This document shows, piece by piece, positions 1 through 7,731 of a DNA stretch of 64,000 nucleotides; position 1 is the stretch's first letter, and every line of letters starts with the position of its first letter. The notes under the pieces were generated by a model. It did no database searches. It was given only the letters and a program-made list of their open reading frames with translations, and was not told the DNA's origin. The stretch is from Mycobacterium kansasii ATCC 12478 (GTDB taxonomy: Bacteria > Actinomycetota > Actinomycetes > Mycobacteriales > Mycobacteriaceae): the NCBI RefSeq assembly GCF_000157895.3, contig NC_022663.1:1736001-1800000 (forward strand). Direction: 5' to 3'. Position numbers and translations under genes: made by a program.

Positions 1-836
1 CCGGATGCCGTGATTTCAGCATGCGGAACCGTCATCAACTTCGGCACGTCCGCGGGCAACCCACTGGCAAGCGCACCGGCCATCCCGCCCGTTGGCGTGC
101 GCGTCGCATTGCTCATCAAACTCATGAGCGGCGACATCGCCATGCTGAGCGGATACATCAACAACGACACGCTCGACCACGGCAGCGAATCCAGGCCCGA
201 CTCCGCGGCTGAAGCTATCGCCGCGATGTCCTGCGCCGGCGCTGCCGCGGATGAAACCACCGACGGCACGCCCGAGGCAGCTTGCGACGCCAACCCGGCC
301 AACCCAGGATTGGACGGCGGCGGACTAAACGGCGCCATTGTCGAGGCCACCGACGCCGCGCCGGCGTGATATCCCGCCATCGCGGCCACATCCTGCGCCC
401 ACATCTCCTGGTAGTCGAACTCCGTCGCTGCGATCGCCGGGGTGTTCTGAGCCAAGAAGTTCGTCACCACCAGCGACCGCAATCTCAGCCGATTGGCCGT
501 CACCGCGGCGGGATGCACCGTCGCCGACAGAGCCGCCTCGAACGCTGTCGCCGCAACCCGAGCCTGAGCAGCGGTCAACTCCGCCTCCCCGGCCGCCCCG
601 CTCAGCCAGCCCACAAATGGTGCCGCCGCAGCCGCCATCGACACCGATGCCGGACCTGACCACTGCCCGGTCGCCAATCGGGTTACCACCGAATCAAACG
701 ACGCTGCCGATGCCCGCAAATCCGCTGCCAGGCTCAGCCAGGCCGAAGCCGCTCGCAACAGCGGGCCCGACCCGCAACCGGCGAAGATTCGCGCCGAATT
801 GACCTCCGGCGGCAACCAAGCAAAGTCCAAAATCAT
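1..836 (-). CDS. PPE family protein, SVP-like, 3' end outside the window
   Basis: The frame is open from an ATG at 836 to the left edge, giving 278 residues of a PPE protein. The N-terminus has the family signature WLPPEVNSARIFAG, and the WxG-type helical domain runs to about residue 180 with NTPAIAATEFDYQEMWAQDVAAM. PPE proteins are exported by type VII (ESX) systems with PE partners and act at the cell surface or outside. The first 180 residues closely resemble the PPE at 3377-4543, so the two are probably recent paralogues. The C-terminal SVP motif, if present, lies beyond the window. Confidence 0.9.
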   Translation of the reverse strand, partial: MILDFAWLPPEVNSARIFAGCGSGPLLRAASAWLSLAADLRASAASFDSVVTRLATGQWSGPASVSMAAAAAPFVGWLSGAAGEAELTAAQARVAATAFEAALSATVHPAAVTANRLRLRSLVVTNFLAQNTPAIAATEFDYQEMWAQDVAAMAGYHAGAASVASTMAPFSPPPSNPGLAGLASQAASGVPSVVSSAAAPAQDIAAIASAAESGLDSLPWSSVSLLMYPLSMAMSPLMSLMSNATRTPTGGMAGALASGLPADVPKLMTVPHAEITAS

Positions 837-1768
837 CTCAACCCCAACCCTTCCGCCGTACACGGCTCGGACGCACTGCTAGAAATCTCCGGTAGTTCTC
901 TTGTCAGCCTTCAGATGTCAACCTCTGCGCTCTCCACGACAATGGCCTAGGCCAGGAGGTCATGTCCGAACGGTTAGGATTTTGGCTGGCATTGGCGGCC
1001 TTAGTCGCCGAGCCGGTAGGACCGTTCGCCAAAATATAGGCGCAACGGTATTCGTTGCGCCACAGATCAATTCGACCTGGTCAGTGACAACGAGCCGTCT
1101 TGCGCGACGCTCCTTGATCCGAAATGGAGTACCACACGATCAAGCCGGTGCCGAATCACGCTGACATAGAACGACATTCCATATAACAGCGGAGGCCGCA
1201 CTAGTTCGCGCGCACCACAAAGCAGTTATAATCCGTGAACAAGTATCTGAGTCATCCAGTGAATCCAGCCTTTTCAATGCGGACCGTTATCCGCTGTCAC
1301 ATCGCGGCCGTCGGGAACCGCAGCCGAACGGGGATCTTCAGCCGGACAAAAACTCCCACAAACCATACGCCTTGTCAACTGTTTTCTCTGGCTACGCTTA
1401 CGTAGGCGAAGGTTACGAATTCGTATTCTATAAGCCCTATTTCGCACATACGGAGTGTCCCGCACGCCGGCTGACTGTCTTCTAGTGCCCCGCTGGGCGC
1501 CGGCACTGCCGGTGCGAAGTAGTGCAATCACCTGAAGTACCTTGGCAAGACCTCGTTCCCGACGAACCCACCGCGTCGTCCAAAGTCGGTGCTTGGCCGA
1601 AATATTGCGTACGCCAGGGACTCTGAACAACGACGTCGAAAGACATGCTGCAACCGAGCGACTGCGGTGCTACTCTGCAGAGACCCAATTGCACGGAGGG
1701 GAATGGGCGCGTGCAGTCCGGGAGCAAGTGGTTACCCGACAAGCGCTCAGTGCGATTAGGAGATCCCC
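837..1768. other. 932-bp intergenic region without a convincing gene
   Basis: No frame here has mycobacterial gene-like composition or recognisable protein similarity. The part from about 1165 to 1480 is visibly richer in A+T than its surroundings. A perfect stem-loop sits at 1039-1061. The right end must carry the promoter of the PE_PGRS gene, and the sequence AGGAGA lies about 5 bases before its ATG. Confidence 0.6.
1039..1061. repeat. Perfect 9-bp inverted repeat with 5-base loop
   Basis: GGCGCAACG at 1039-1047 is followed by GTATT and then CGTTGCGCC at 1053-1061. It lies between a PPE gene transcribed to the left and a PE_PGRS gene transcribed to the right. There is no T-run, so it is not a typical terminator; it could be an operator or an RNA hairpin. 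Confidence 0.5.
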
Positions 1769-3271
1769 ATGTCATTTGTGTCCACGGTGCCTGAGGCGCT
1801 GCAGACCGCCGCAACCGACTTGGCGACTATCAGATCCTCGCTCGGCGAGGCCAATACCGCTGCGGCCACAGCTACAACGGAAATACTTCCCGCAGGCGCC
1901 GACGATGTTTCGGCCGCGATCGCAGCGCTATTTTCCGCGCAGTCGCAAGTCTGGCGAACGTTCAGTGAGGACGCTGCGTGGCTTCATCAGCAGTTTGTGG
2001 ATGCCCTCAACGGTAGTGCCATCAAGTATGCGACCGCCGAGCTGGAGAACGCCGAGCGGACTGTCCTGCACGTCATCAACGAACCGACCGAGTATTTGTT
2101 CGGACGCCCGCTGATCGGCAACGGCGCCAACGGGGCTCCCGGGACGGGGCAAAACGGCGGGGACGGCGGCATTCTCTGGGGAAACGGCGGTAACGGCGGA
2201 TCAGGTGCGCCCGGCCATGCCGGCGGCAACGGTGGTGACAGCGGGATATTCGGCTCCGGCGGCGCCGGCGGAGCCGGTGGAAACTCCGTGAACGGCACCG
2301 CCGGGGCCGGCGGCGCCGGCGGCGCCGGCGGGTTGTTCGGCTCCGGCGGCGCCGGCGGAGCCGGCGGTATGTCGATGAACGGCACCGGCGGCGCCGGCGG
2401 AACCGGTGGAACCGGCGGACTTTTCGGCACCGGAGGGACCGGCGGTGCCGGCGGGTCCGGCACGGGAAACGGAGGTGCCGGCGGGGCCGGCGGCAACGCG
2501 TGGCTTGCCGGATCGGGGGGCGCCGGAGGTGCCGGCGGAGTGGCGGGAACCTCCGGCTCGGGCGGCCAGGGCGGATCCGGAGGCAACGGCGGGTGGCTTT
2601 CCGGTAACGGTGGCGACGGCGGAACCGGTGGCGCCGGCGCCGTCAACAACGGGGGAAACGGTGGGGCCGGCGGCAATGCCGGTTTGCTCTCCGGAAACGG
2701 CGGTGACGGCGGCACCGGCGGATACGGCAACAACAACGGAGGCAGCGGTGGCGCGGGCGGCAACGCCGGCTGGCTCGCCGGTGACGGCGGCAATGGTGGG
2801 ACCGGCGGAGTGGGCGGCACCACCAACGGTGGTAGCGGCGGCGACGGCGGCAGCGGAGCCTGGTTTTCGGGTAACGGCGGCGCCGGCGGCGCCGGTGGCC
2901 AGGGCATCGCCAACGGCGGTGACGGTGGGGCCGGCGGCAACGCGGGCCATTTCTTCGGATCGGGCGGCGCCGGCGGCGGTGGCGGAATCGGGTTGAGCGG
3001 CAACGGCGGAGCAGGCGGCAACGGCGGCAACGCCGGACTGATCGGCGACGGCGGCAACGGCGGTAACGGCGGCGGCGGCTATATCAGCGGCGGAAACGGC
3101 GGTAACGGCGGGAATGCCTCGATGATCGGCAACGGCGGTAACGGTGGTAATGGCGGGACGGGGCACTGGACCGGCACTGGCGGCGCCGGCGGTTCGGGCG
3201 GGAAGCTGGTAGGCCAACCCGGCTTTGCCGGGGCACGCGCCCGCGCGACAACCAACTCCGTTGATCAGTAA
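1769..3271 (+). CDS. PE_PGRS family protein
   Basis: This 500-residue protein has an N-terminal PE domain (about residues 1-95, beginning MSFVSTVPEALQTAATDL) and the linker GRPLIGNGANGAPGTG near residue 112. About 370 residues of GGA/GGN/GGX repeats follow, the PGRS domain. The PE domain directs export through ESX-5-type secretion; PGRS domains are surface-exposed, with glycine-rich calcium-binding-like repeats. The tail from about residue 480 is non-repetitive and basic. The ATG at 1769 is fixed by AGGAGA just upstream and by the MSF start usual for the family. Confidence 0.93.
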   Translation: MSFVSTVPEALQTAATDLATIRSSLGEANTAAATATTEILPAGADDVSAAIAALFSAQSQVWRTFSEDAAWLHQQFVDALNGSAIKYATAELENAERTVLHVINEPTEYLFGRPLIGNGANGAPGTGQNGGDGGILWGNGGNGGSGAPGHAGGNGGDSGIFGSGGAGGAGGNSVNGTAGAGGAGGAGGLFGSGGAGGAGGMSMNGTGGAGGTGGTGGLFGTGGTGGAGGSGTGNGGAGGAGGNAWLAGSGGAGGAGGVAGTSGSGGQGGSGGNGGWLSGNGGDGGTGGAGAVNNGGNGGAGGNAGLLSGNGGDGGTGGYGNNNGGSGGAGGNAGWLAGDGGNGGTGGVGGTTNGGSGGDGGSGAWFSGNGGAGGAGGQGIANGGDGGAGGNAGHFFGSGGAGGGGGIGLSGNGGAGGNGGNAGLIGDGGNGGNGGGGYISGGNGGNGGNASMIGNGGNGGNGGTGHWTGTGGAGGSGGKLVGQPGFAGARARATTNSVDQ

Positions 3272-3376
3272 CGTGTCCTGACGTCGTCGGCGACGGCGGC
3301 ATGCTGCTTCTCGAATTGGCTCCGGCCGCACTGCCCCTCCGAAAGCCGCGGGCCGCTCGGCCGTCCCGATCCGGGC

Positions 3377-4543
3377 CTATCCGATCCCGGTCCGCGGAAT
3401 CACGCTGGGCCGCGACTGCACCGGATTCCCGCCCGCTCCACCGCGGCCCATCATGCCGCCGGGCATCCCGGCGCCGGCACCGCCCATGCCCATCGGCATC
3501 GGCATCATCGGCATCCCGGCGGGCCGCGCCGCTCCGGTCAGCTCCGCGGGATTGGCCATGCCTGCAGCACCCAAGCCCGATAACGGCGAACTCGCCATCC
3601 GCGTCGGCGTCGACCCCTGCCACGTCGGCGGAACCGACATCGTCCCCACCATCCGGGCCTTACCCAGACCCGCCGACATCGCCGAACCCAGCCCGCCGCC
3701 GGCAAACGGCTTGGTCCCAGGATGAGCGGCGCCCACGAACTTCGGCTCGCCTGCCGCCGCTCCGCCGGCCGTGGCACCGGCCAACCCCGCGGCCGGAGTG
3801 CGCGCCGCATTGGTCAGCACGCTCATCAACGGCGAAATGGCCATGCTCACCGGATACATGAACGACGACAACGGCAAAGACTGCAGCATCGAGAGTGCGG
3901 ACGGAGCCGCCGACACGATTCCCTGCACCGGTGTGGCTATCGCGGCGCCCGCCGACGACGCTATCGCCGTGACACCCGAGGCGGCCTGCGATGCCAGCCC
4001 GGCCAACCCCGCCATCGTCAGCGGCGGCAGGCTGAACGGCGTCAGCGTCGACGCCACCGACGTCGCTCCGGCTTGATACCCCACCATCGCGGCCACGTCC
4101 TGAGCCCACATCTCGAGGTAATCGCCCTCGGCGGCCGCGATCGCCGGGGTGTTCTGCCCCAAGAAATTTGTCGCCACCAACGACAGCACCGACACCCGAT
4201 TGGCGGTCACCGCCGCCGGATGCACCGTGGCCGACAATGCCGCCTCGAAAACGGTCGCCGCCGCGCGCGCCTGAACGGCGGCCGACTCGGCCTCCCCCGC
4301 GGCCCCACTCAACCACCCCACGTACGGTGTCGCCGCCGCCGCCATCGACACCGAGGCCGGCCCCGACCACGGCCCGGCCGCCAACCCGCTGACCACCGAA
4401 TCAAACGATGCCGCCGACGCCCGCAGATCCGCAGCCAGGCTCTCCCACGCCGAAGCCGCCGTGTGCAGCGGACCCGATCCCGCACCGGCGAAAATTCGTG
4501 CCGAGTTGACCTCCGGCGGCAACCACGCAAACTCAGGAATCAT
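3377..4543 (-). CDS. PPE family protein, SVP subfamily
   Basis: This is a complete PPE protein of 388 residues. The PPE domain (about 1-180) starts MIPEFAWLPPEVNSARIFAG and contains NTPAIAAAEGDYLEMWAQDVAAM. The SVP-subfamily motif MVGTMSVPPTWQGS lies near residue 300. A Gly/Met/Pro-rich segment follows, and the protein ends RPSVIPRTGIG. The same ending occurs in the broken PPE at 20057-20895, and the N-terminal half closely matches the PPE at the left edge. Function is likely ESX-secreted and surface-located; no specific role can be read from the sequence. Confidence 0.93.
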   Translation of the reverse strand: MIPEFAWLPPEVNSARIFAGAGSGPLHTAASAWESLAADLRASAASFDSVVSGLAAGPWSGPASVSMAAAATPYVGWLSGAAGEAESAAVQARAAATVFEAALSATVHPAAVTANRVSVLSLVATNFLGQNTPAIAAAEGDYLEMWAQDVAAMVGYQAGATSVASTLTPFSLPPLTMAGLAGLASQAASGVTAIASSAGAAIATPVQGIVSAAPSALSMLQSLPLSSFMYPVSMAISPLMSVLTNAARTPAAGLAGATAGGAAAGEPKFVGAAHPGTKPFAGGGLGSAMSAGLGKARMVGTMSVPPTWQGSTPTRMASSPLSGLGAAGMANPAELTGAARPAGMPMMPMPMGMGGAGAGMPGGMMGRGGAGGNPVQSRPSVIPRTGIG

Positions 4544-5056
4544 GCCAACCCCAAACCTCCGGCCGTATTAACGGCTCGGACATCCACTCCCGCCGACTGC
4601 CTTCACTACGACACGCACCCGCAGCAACAGTCACCTCGTGCGACTATTTGCGCCACGGCCGAATGCTAAGGCGGTGCGACGCAGAAAATCAGGGCTTTCG
4701 CACCAAACCTTCCTGCCAATATCCTCAAAGCCACCTGTCAATCACCTATAAAGGGCCGGCAGTTGGGCCACATCGCCGGGCGGGCCGGCCGGCACGTAGC
4801 CCCCTCCCGGCGGATGCGCCGCGCGCCGGGCCGCAACGGGTGAGGCTTCGCGGGAGCCGCCCGATGCCAATCCGCGGCCAGCCGGAACAACCCGTTTTAG
4901 AATCGGCCTGTCAACCACCTCCAGCAGCGCGTCGACCGGTCTACGGTCTGATAGTCTTCAACAACAAAGATTTGGTTCGGCGGGAGGGCGAGTGCGTAGG
5001 TTTGCCAAGCCGCTGTCTGCCAAGCCGCGGTCCTCCGGACGTGCGTCCCGGTAGCT
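4544..5056. other. 513-bp divergent intergenic region
   Basis: This region lies between the divergently transcribed PPE gene and the TetR-like gene, so it should contain both promoters. No credible open frame is present. A TATAAAG at about 4749 and an AT-rich patch near 4950-4975 (before the TetR gene) are the only promoter-like stretches I see. Confidence 0.5.
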
Positions 5057-6370
5057 ATGGCAAAAGCCAACACGTTGGCAAAAGGCCGCCAGCCGGTAGA
5101 TCGCCCCGACGAAGCCGTCGCCGACGACTCCCGGACGCGCCGGGCCGAGATTCTGCAGACCGCGGCGTCGTTGATCGCGTCGTCGGGATTGCGAACGTCG
5201 CTGCAGGAAATCGCCGAAGCGGCAGGCATTCTGCCGGGCAGCCTCTATCACCACTTCGAGTCCAAAGAAGCGATCCTGATCGAACTGATCCGCCGCTATC
5301 AAAACGATCTGAATCGCGTCGGCCTAACCGCGCAGCAGAAACTGGACGAACCGGACTCGCGGCCGGTGGCCGAGAAGATCACCGAGTTGGGATCGGCGAT
5401 CGCCAACTGTGCGGTAGCGCACCAAGCAGCCCTGCAGATGTCGTTCTACGAGGGACCGAGTGCGGATCCCGAACTGATGAAGCTCACCCAGCAGCGGCCC
5501 GCGGCGCTGCACGAGGCGATGGTGCAGACGCTGCGCGCCGCCAGGTGGAGCGGCTACATCAAACCGGAAATGGATCTTCCGACGTTGGCCGACCGCATCT
5601 GCCAGACCATGCTGCAGGTGGGGCTCGACGTGATCCGGCACCACGCCTCAGCCGACCAGGTCGCCCGGCTGATGTGCCGAATCATCCTGCAGGGGTTGGC
5701 AACCCGACCCCCGGATGATCCGGAGCTGGACGGATCAAGCGCCTTGGCGGCCGCCAACGACGCCATCGCGACATGGACCGACGACAAGGACGCCGACCCC
5801 GGCGACAAAGCAGCCCGCGTCCGTGCCGTAGCCCGAACCGAGTTCGGGCGCCGGGGATATGAAGTCACCACGATCAGAGACATCGCTTCTGCGGCCGGTA
5901 TGGGCACCGGCACGGTCTATCGGGTGATCGGATCCAAGGACGAACTCCTGGCTTCGATCATGCGCTCCTTCGGCCAGAAGGTCGAGGCCGGCTGGGTCAG
6001 CGTACTGCGCTCGGATGCCACGCCGATCGAAAAGCTGGACGCGCTGAGCTGGATCAATATCAATGCGCTGGATCAGTTTTCCGACGAATTCCGGATACAG
6101 CTCGCCTGGATGCGGCAGTCACCGCCAAACACCCCCAACCCGGGGTGGCTGTATGCCACCCGGCTGCGGCAGCTGAAATCACTACTCTCCGAAGGTTTCC
6201 GCTCCGACGAGATACGGATCGAAACCCCGTCCCTGGCGATGCTGGCACGATCCGTCATCGCCTTGCAGTGGATACCGGAGAACATCCTTCGCGCCGTCGG
6301 CCCGCGGGCCGCCCTAATTCATGCCCGTGACACGGTGTTACGCGGCGCCGCGGTACGCGGCGAGCCGTGA
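5057..6370 (+). CDS. Double TetR-type transcriptional regulator
   Basis: The 437-residue protein contains two complete TetR units in tandem. The first helix-turn-helix is about residues 28-75 (TSLQEIAEAAGILPGSLYHHFESK) followed by a ligand-binding-type helical region. The second is about residues 255-305 (YEVTTIRDIASAAGMGTGTVYRVIGSK) with its own helical C-terminal domain. Usual TetR proteins are about 200 residues, so this is a fusion of two. The ATG at 5057 has only a weak Shine-Dalgarno sequence (GGTAG). An SDR gene starts 105 bases downstream on the same strand, which makes it the likely target or partner. Confidence 0.85.
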   Translation: MAKANTLAKGRQPVDRPDEAVADDSRTRRAEILQTAASLIASSGLRTSLQEIAEAAGILPGSLYHHFESKEAILIELIRRYQNDLNRVGLTAQQKLDEPDSRPVAEKITELGSAIANCAVAHQAALQMSFYEGPSADPELMKLTQQRPAALHEAMVQTLRAARWSGYIKPEMDLPTLADRICQTMLQVGLDVIRHHASADQVARLMCRIILQGLATRPPDDPELDGSSALAAANDAIATWTDDKDADPGDKAARVRAVARTEFGRRGYEVTTIRDIASAAGMGTGTVYRVIGSKDELLASIMRSFGQKVEAGWVSVLRSDATPIEKLDALSWININALDQFSDEFRIQLAWMRQSPPNTPNPGWLYATRLRQLKSLLSEGFRSDEIRIETPSLAMLARSVIALQWIPENILRAVGPRAALIHARDTVLRGAAVRGEP

Positions 6371-6400
6371 CGCCAGTTGTGTCCGCGGTTTGAAAGTATT

Positions 6401-6417
6401 GAACCAAAAATATGTTC
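6401..6417. promoter_or_regulatory. AT-rich GAAC-N9-GTTC inverted repeat upstream of the SDR gene
   Basis: GAAC at 6401-6404 and GTTC at 6414-6417 face each other across the AT-rich spacer CAAAAATAT, about 60 bases before the SDR start. The stretch is clearly lower in G+C than its surroundings and may hold a promoter and an operator, possibly for the preceding double TetR protein. The arms are short, so this is tentative. Confidence 0.3.
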
Positions 6418-6475
6418 TCCCTAGAGTGGGGCAGGTAAGCGGCGAATACGTAGGGCCCGCGGGGAAGGGATCTCC

Positions 6476-7318
6476 ATGACTGTTCTGGATCGGCTGCGCT
6501 ACGACGGCAAGCGGGCGTTAGTTGTCGGCGGCGCGACGGGCATGGGCGCCGCGGCGGCCAGGGCGGCAACCGAACTCGGCGCCGACGTCACCGTCATGGA
6601 CTACGCGCCGGTGACCCTTGACGTCGCCCAGTCGCTGCAGGTCGACTTGCGAGACCCGGCATCGATCGACTCGGCGATCGGGCAACTCGGTGGACCGGTC
6701 CACGCGGTGTTCTCCGCAGCGGGGGTGGCCGAAGGCCCGGAGCTGATGAAGATCAACTTCATCGGCCATCGCCATCTGATCCAGCGGCTGCTGGACAACG
6801 ACCTGCTGCCGTCCGGCTCGGCGATCTGTTTCATCTCCTCGGTCGCCGGCATGGGATGGGACAACGACCTGCCGCGCCTGCAGGAGTTCCTGGCCACGCC
6901 CGACTACGCGGCGGCCCAGGACTGGGTTGCCGCGCACGAGGCCGAGGGCATCATCCACTACGGCTTCAGCAAGAAGGCGGTCAACGCCTATGTGGCGATG
7001 CAGGCCTATCCCCTGCTGAAGAAGGGGATACGGATCAACGCCATCTGCCCCGGGCCCACCGACACCCCGTTGGCCCAGGCCAACGCGGACCTGTGGCTCA
7101 GCTACGCGCAGGACTACCGTGACGAGACCGGCTCCAAGGTGCACACTCCCGAGCAGATGGGCGACGTCATGGTGTTCCTCAACAGCGCGGCCGCCTTCGG
7201 GATCAGCGGTATCACGTTGCTGGTGGACTACGGGCACACCATGGCGTCGCTCACCGGCGCCTACCCGCCGGGCAAACCGATCCTCGACCTGATCATGGGC
7301 CGCGTCCCGATGCCCTAG
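6476..7318 (+). CDS. Short-chain dehydrogenase/reductase (SDR)
   Basis: This 280-residue classical SDR has the cofactor loop GGATGMG at residues 18-24 and an acidic residue (Asp42) after the second strand, which favours NAD(H). The active site has Ser121/Ser122 and Tyr162-x3-Lys166 in HYGFSKKAV. The ICPGPTDTPL segment after the active site is typical. The insertion after the catalytic serine resembles 3-alpha-hydroxysteroid or coniferyl-alcohol dehydrogenase-like SDRs; the substrate is not determinable. A GGGGAAGGGA ribosome binding sequence precedes the ATG. It lies downstream of, and co-directional with, the double TetR gene. Confidence 0.88.
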   Translation: MTVLDRLRYDGKRALVVGGATGMGAAAARAATELGADVTVMDYAPVTLDVAQSLQVDLRDPASIDSAIGQLGGPVHAVFSAAGVAEGPELMKINFIGHRHLIQRLLDNDLLPSGSAICFISSVAGMGWDNDLPRLQEFLATPDYAAAQDWVAAHEAEGIIHYGFSKKAVNAYVAMQAYPLLKKGIRINAICPGPTDTPLAQANADLWLSYAQDYRDETGSKVHTPEQMGDVMVFLNSAAAFGISGITLLVDYGHTMASLTGAYPPGKPILDLIMGRVPMP

Positions 7319-7423
7319 CCGCCGCAGCCCTGGCAGCCGATCCACCGGGCCGGGCCGCAGCGTAACCTGGACCACGCAGCTGGTCTGCCGTCGTCGCAGC
7401 AATGCGGCGCCGGCATCGAGCGA

Positions 7424-7592
7424 GGCAGGTTAGCGATGCCCCGCGAGAGGGAATCCGGTGGGAATCCGGAACTGTCCCGCAGCGGTATGCAGGAACGACC
7501 GCCGTCAACAGCACTGGTCGCACGACTGGGAAGCGACGGCCATTAGGAGCACCACCACCGGTGCGCGCCTGCGAGTCCGAAGACCTGCCAGC
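7424..7592 (+). ncRNA. Cobalamin (B12) riboswitch controlling metE
   Basis: The leader contains the conserved cobalamin riboswitch elements in order: GGCAGGTTAGCGATGCC near 7424-7440, GAGGGAATCCGGTGGGAATC around 7445-7465, CTGTCCCGCAGCGGTATG at 7472-7489, and the B12 box GAGTCCGAAGACCTGCC at 7573-7589. It lies on the coding strand 140 bases upstream of metE. In mycobacteria a cobalamin riboswitch lowers expression of the B12-independent methionine synthase when B12 is available. The 140 bases that follow are the expression platform. A frame that runs in from 7402 through this leader is not coding. Confidence 0.93.
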
Positions 7593-7731
7593 CGTGCCGG
7601 GCGCGCCGCGTCCGGCGGGTCATCGCCTCGTGGAGTGGGCGTTTGGCCGTACCGGTTACGGTGTTGCACCGCAACCGGATTCGGCTGCACGTCCGCGGGC
7701 GGTGACCACACCGTCGAGTAAAGGACACGTC

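Noticed and set aside
6391..6430. KstR operator before the SDR gene
   Set aside because: The GAAC and GTTC arms are 9 bases apart, while KstR needs AACnnGTT; only a general inverted repeat is reported.
7402..7731. N-terminal extension of MetE
   Set aside because: It is the cobalamin riboswitch and its expression platform, not coding sequence.
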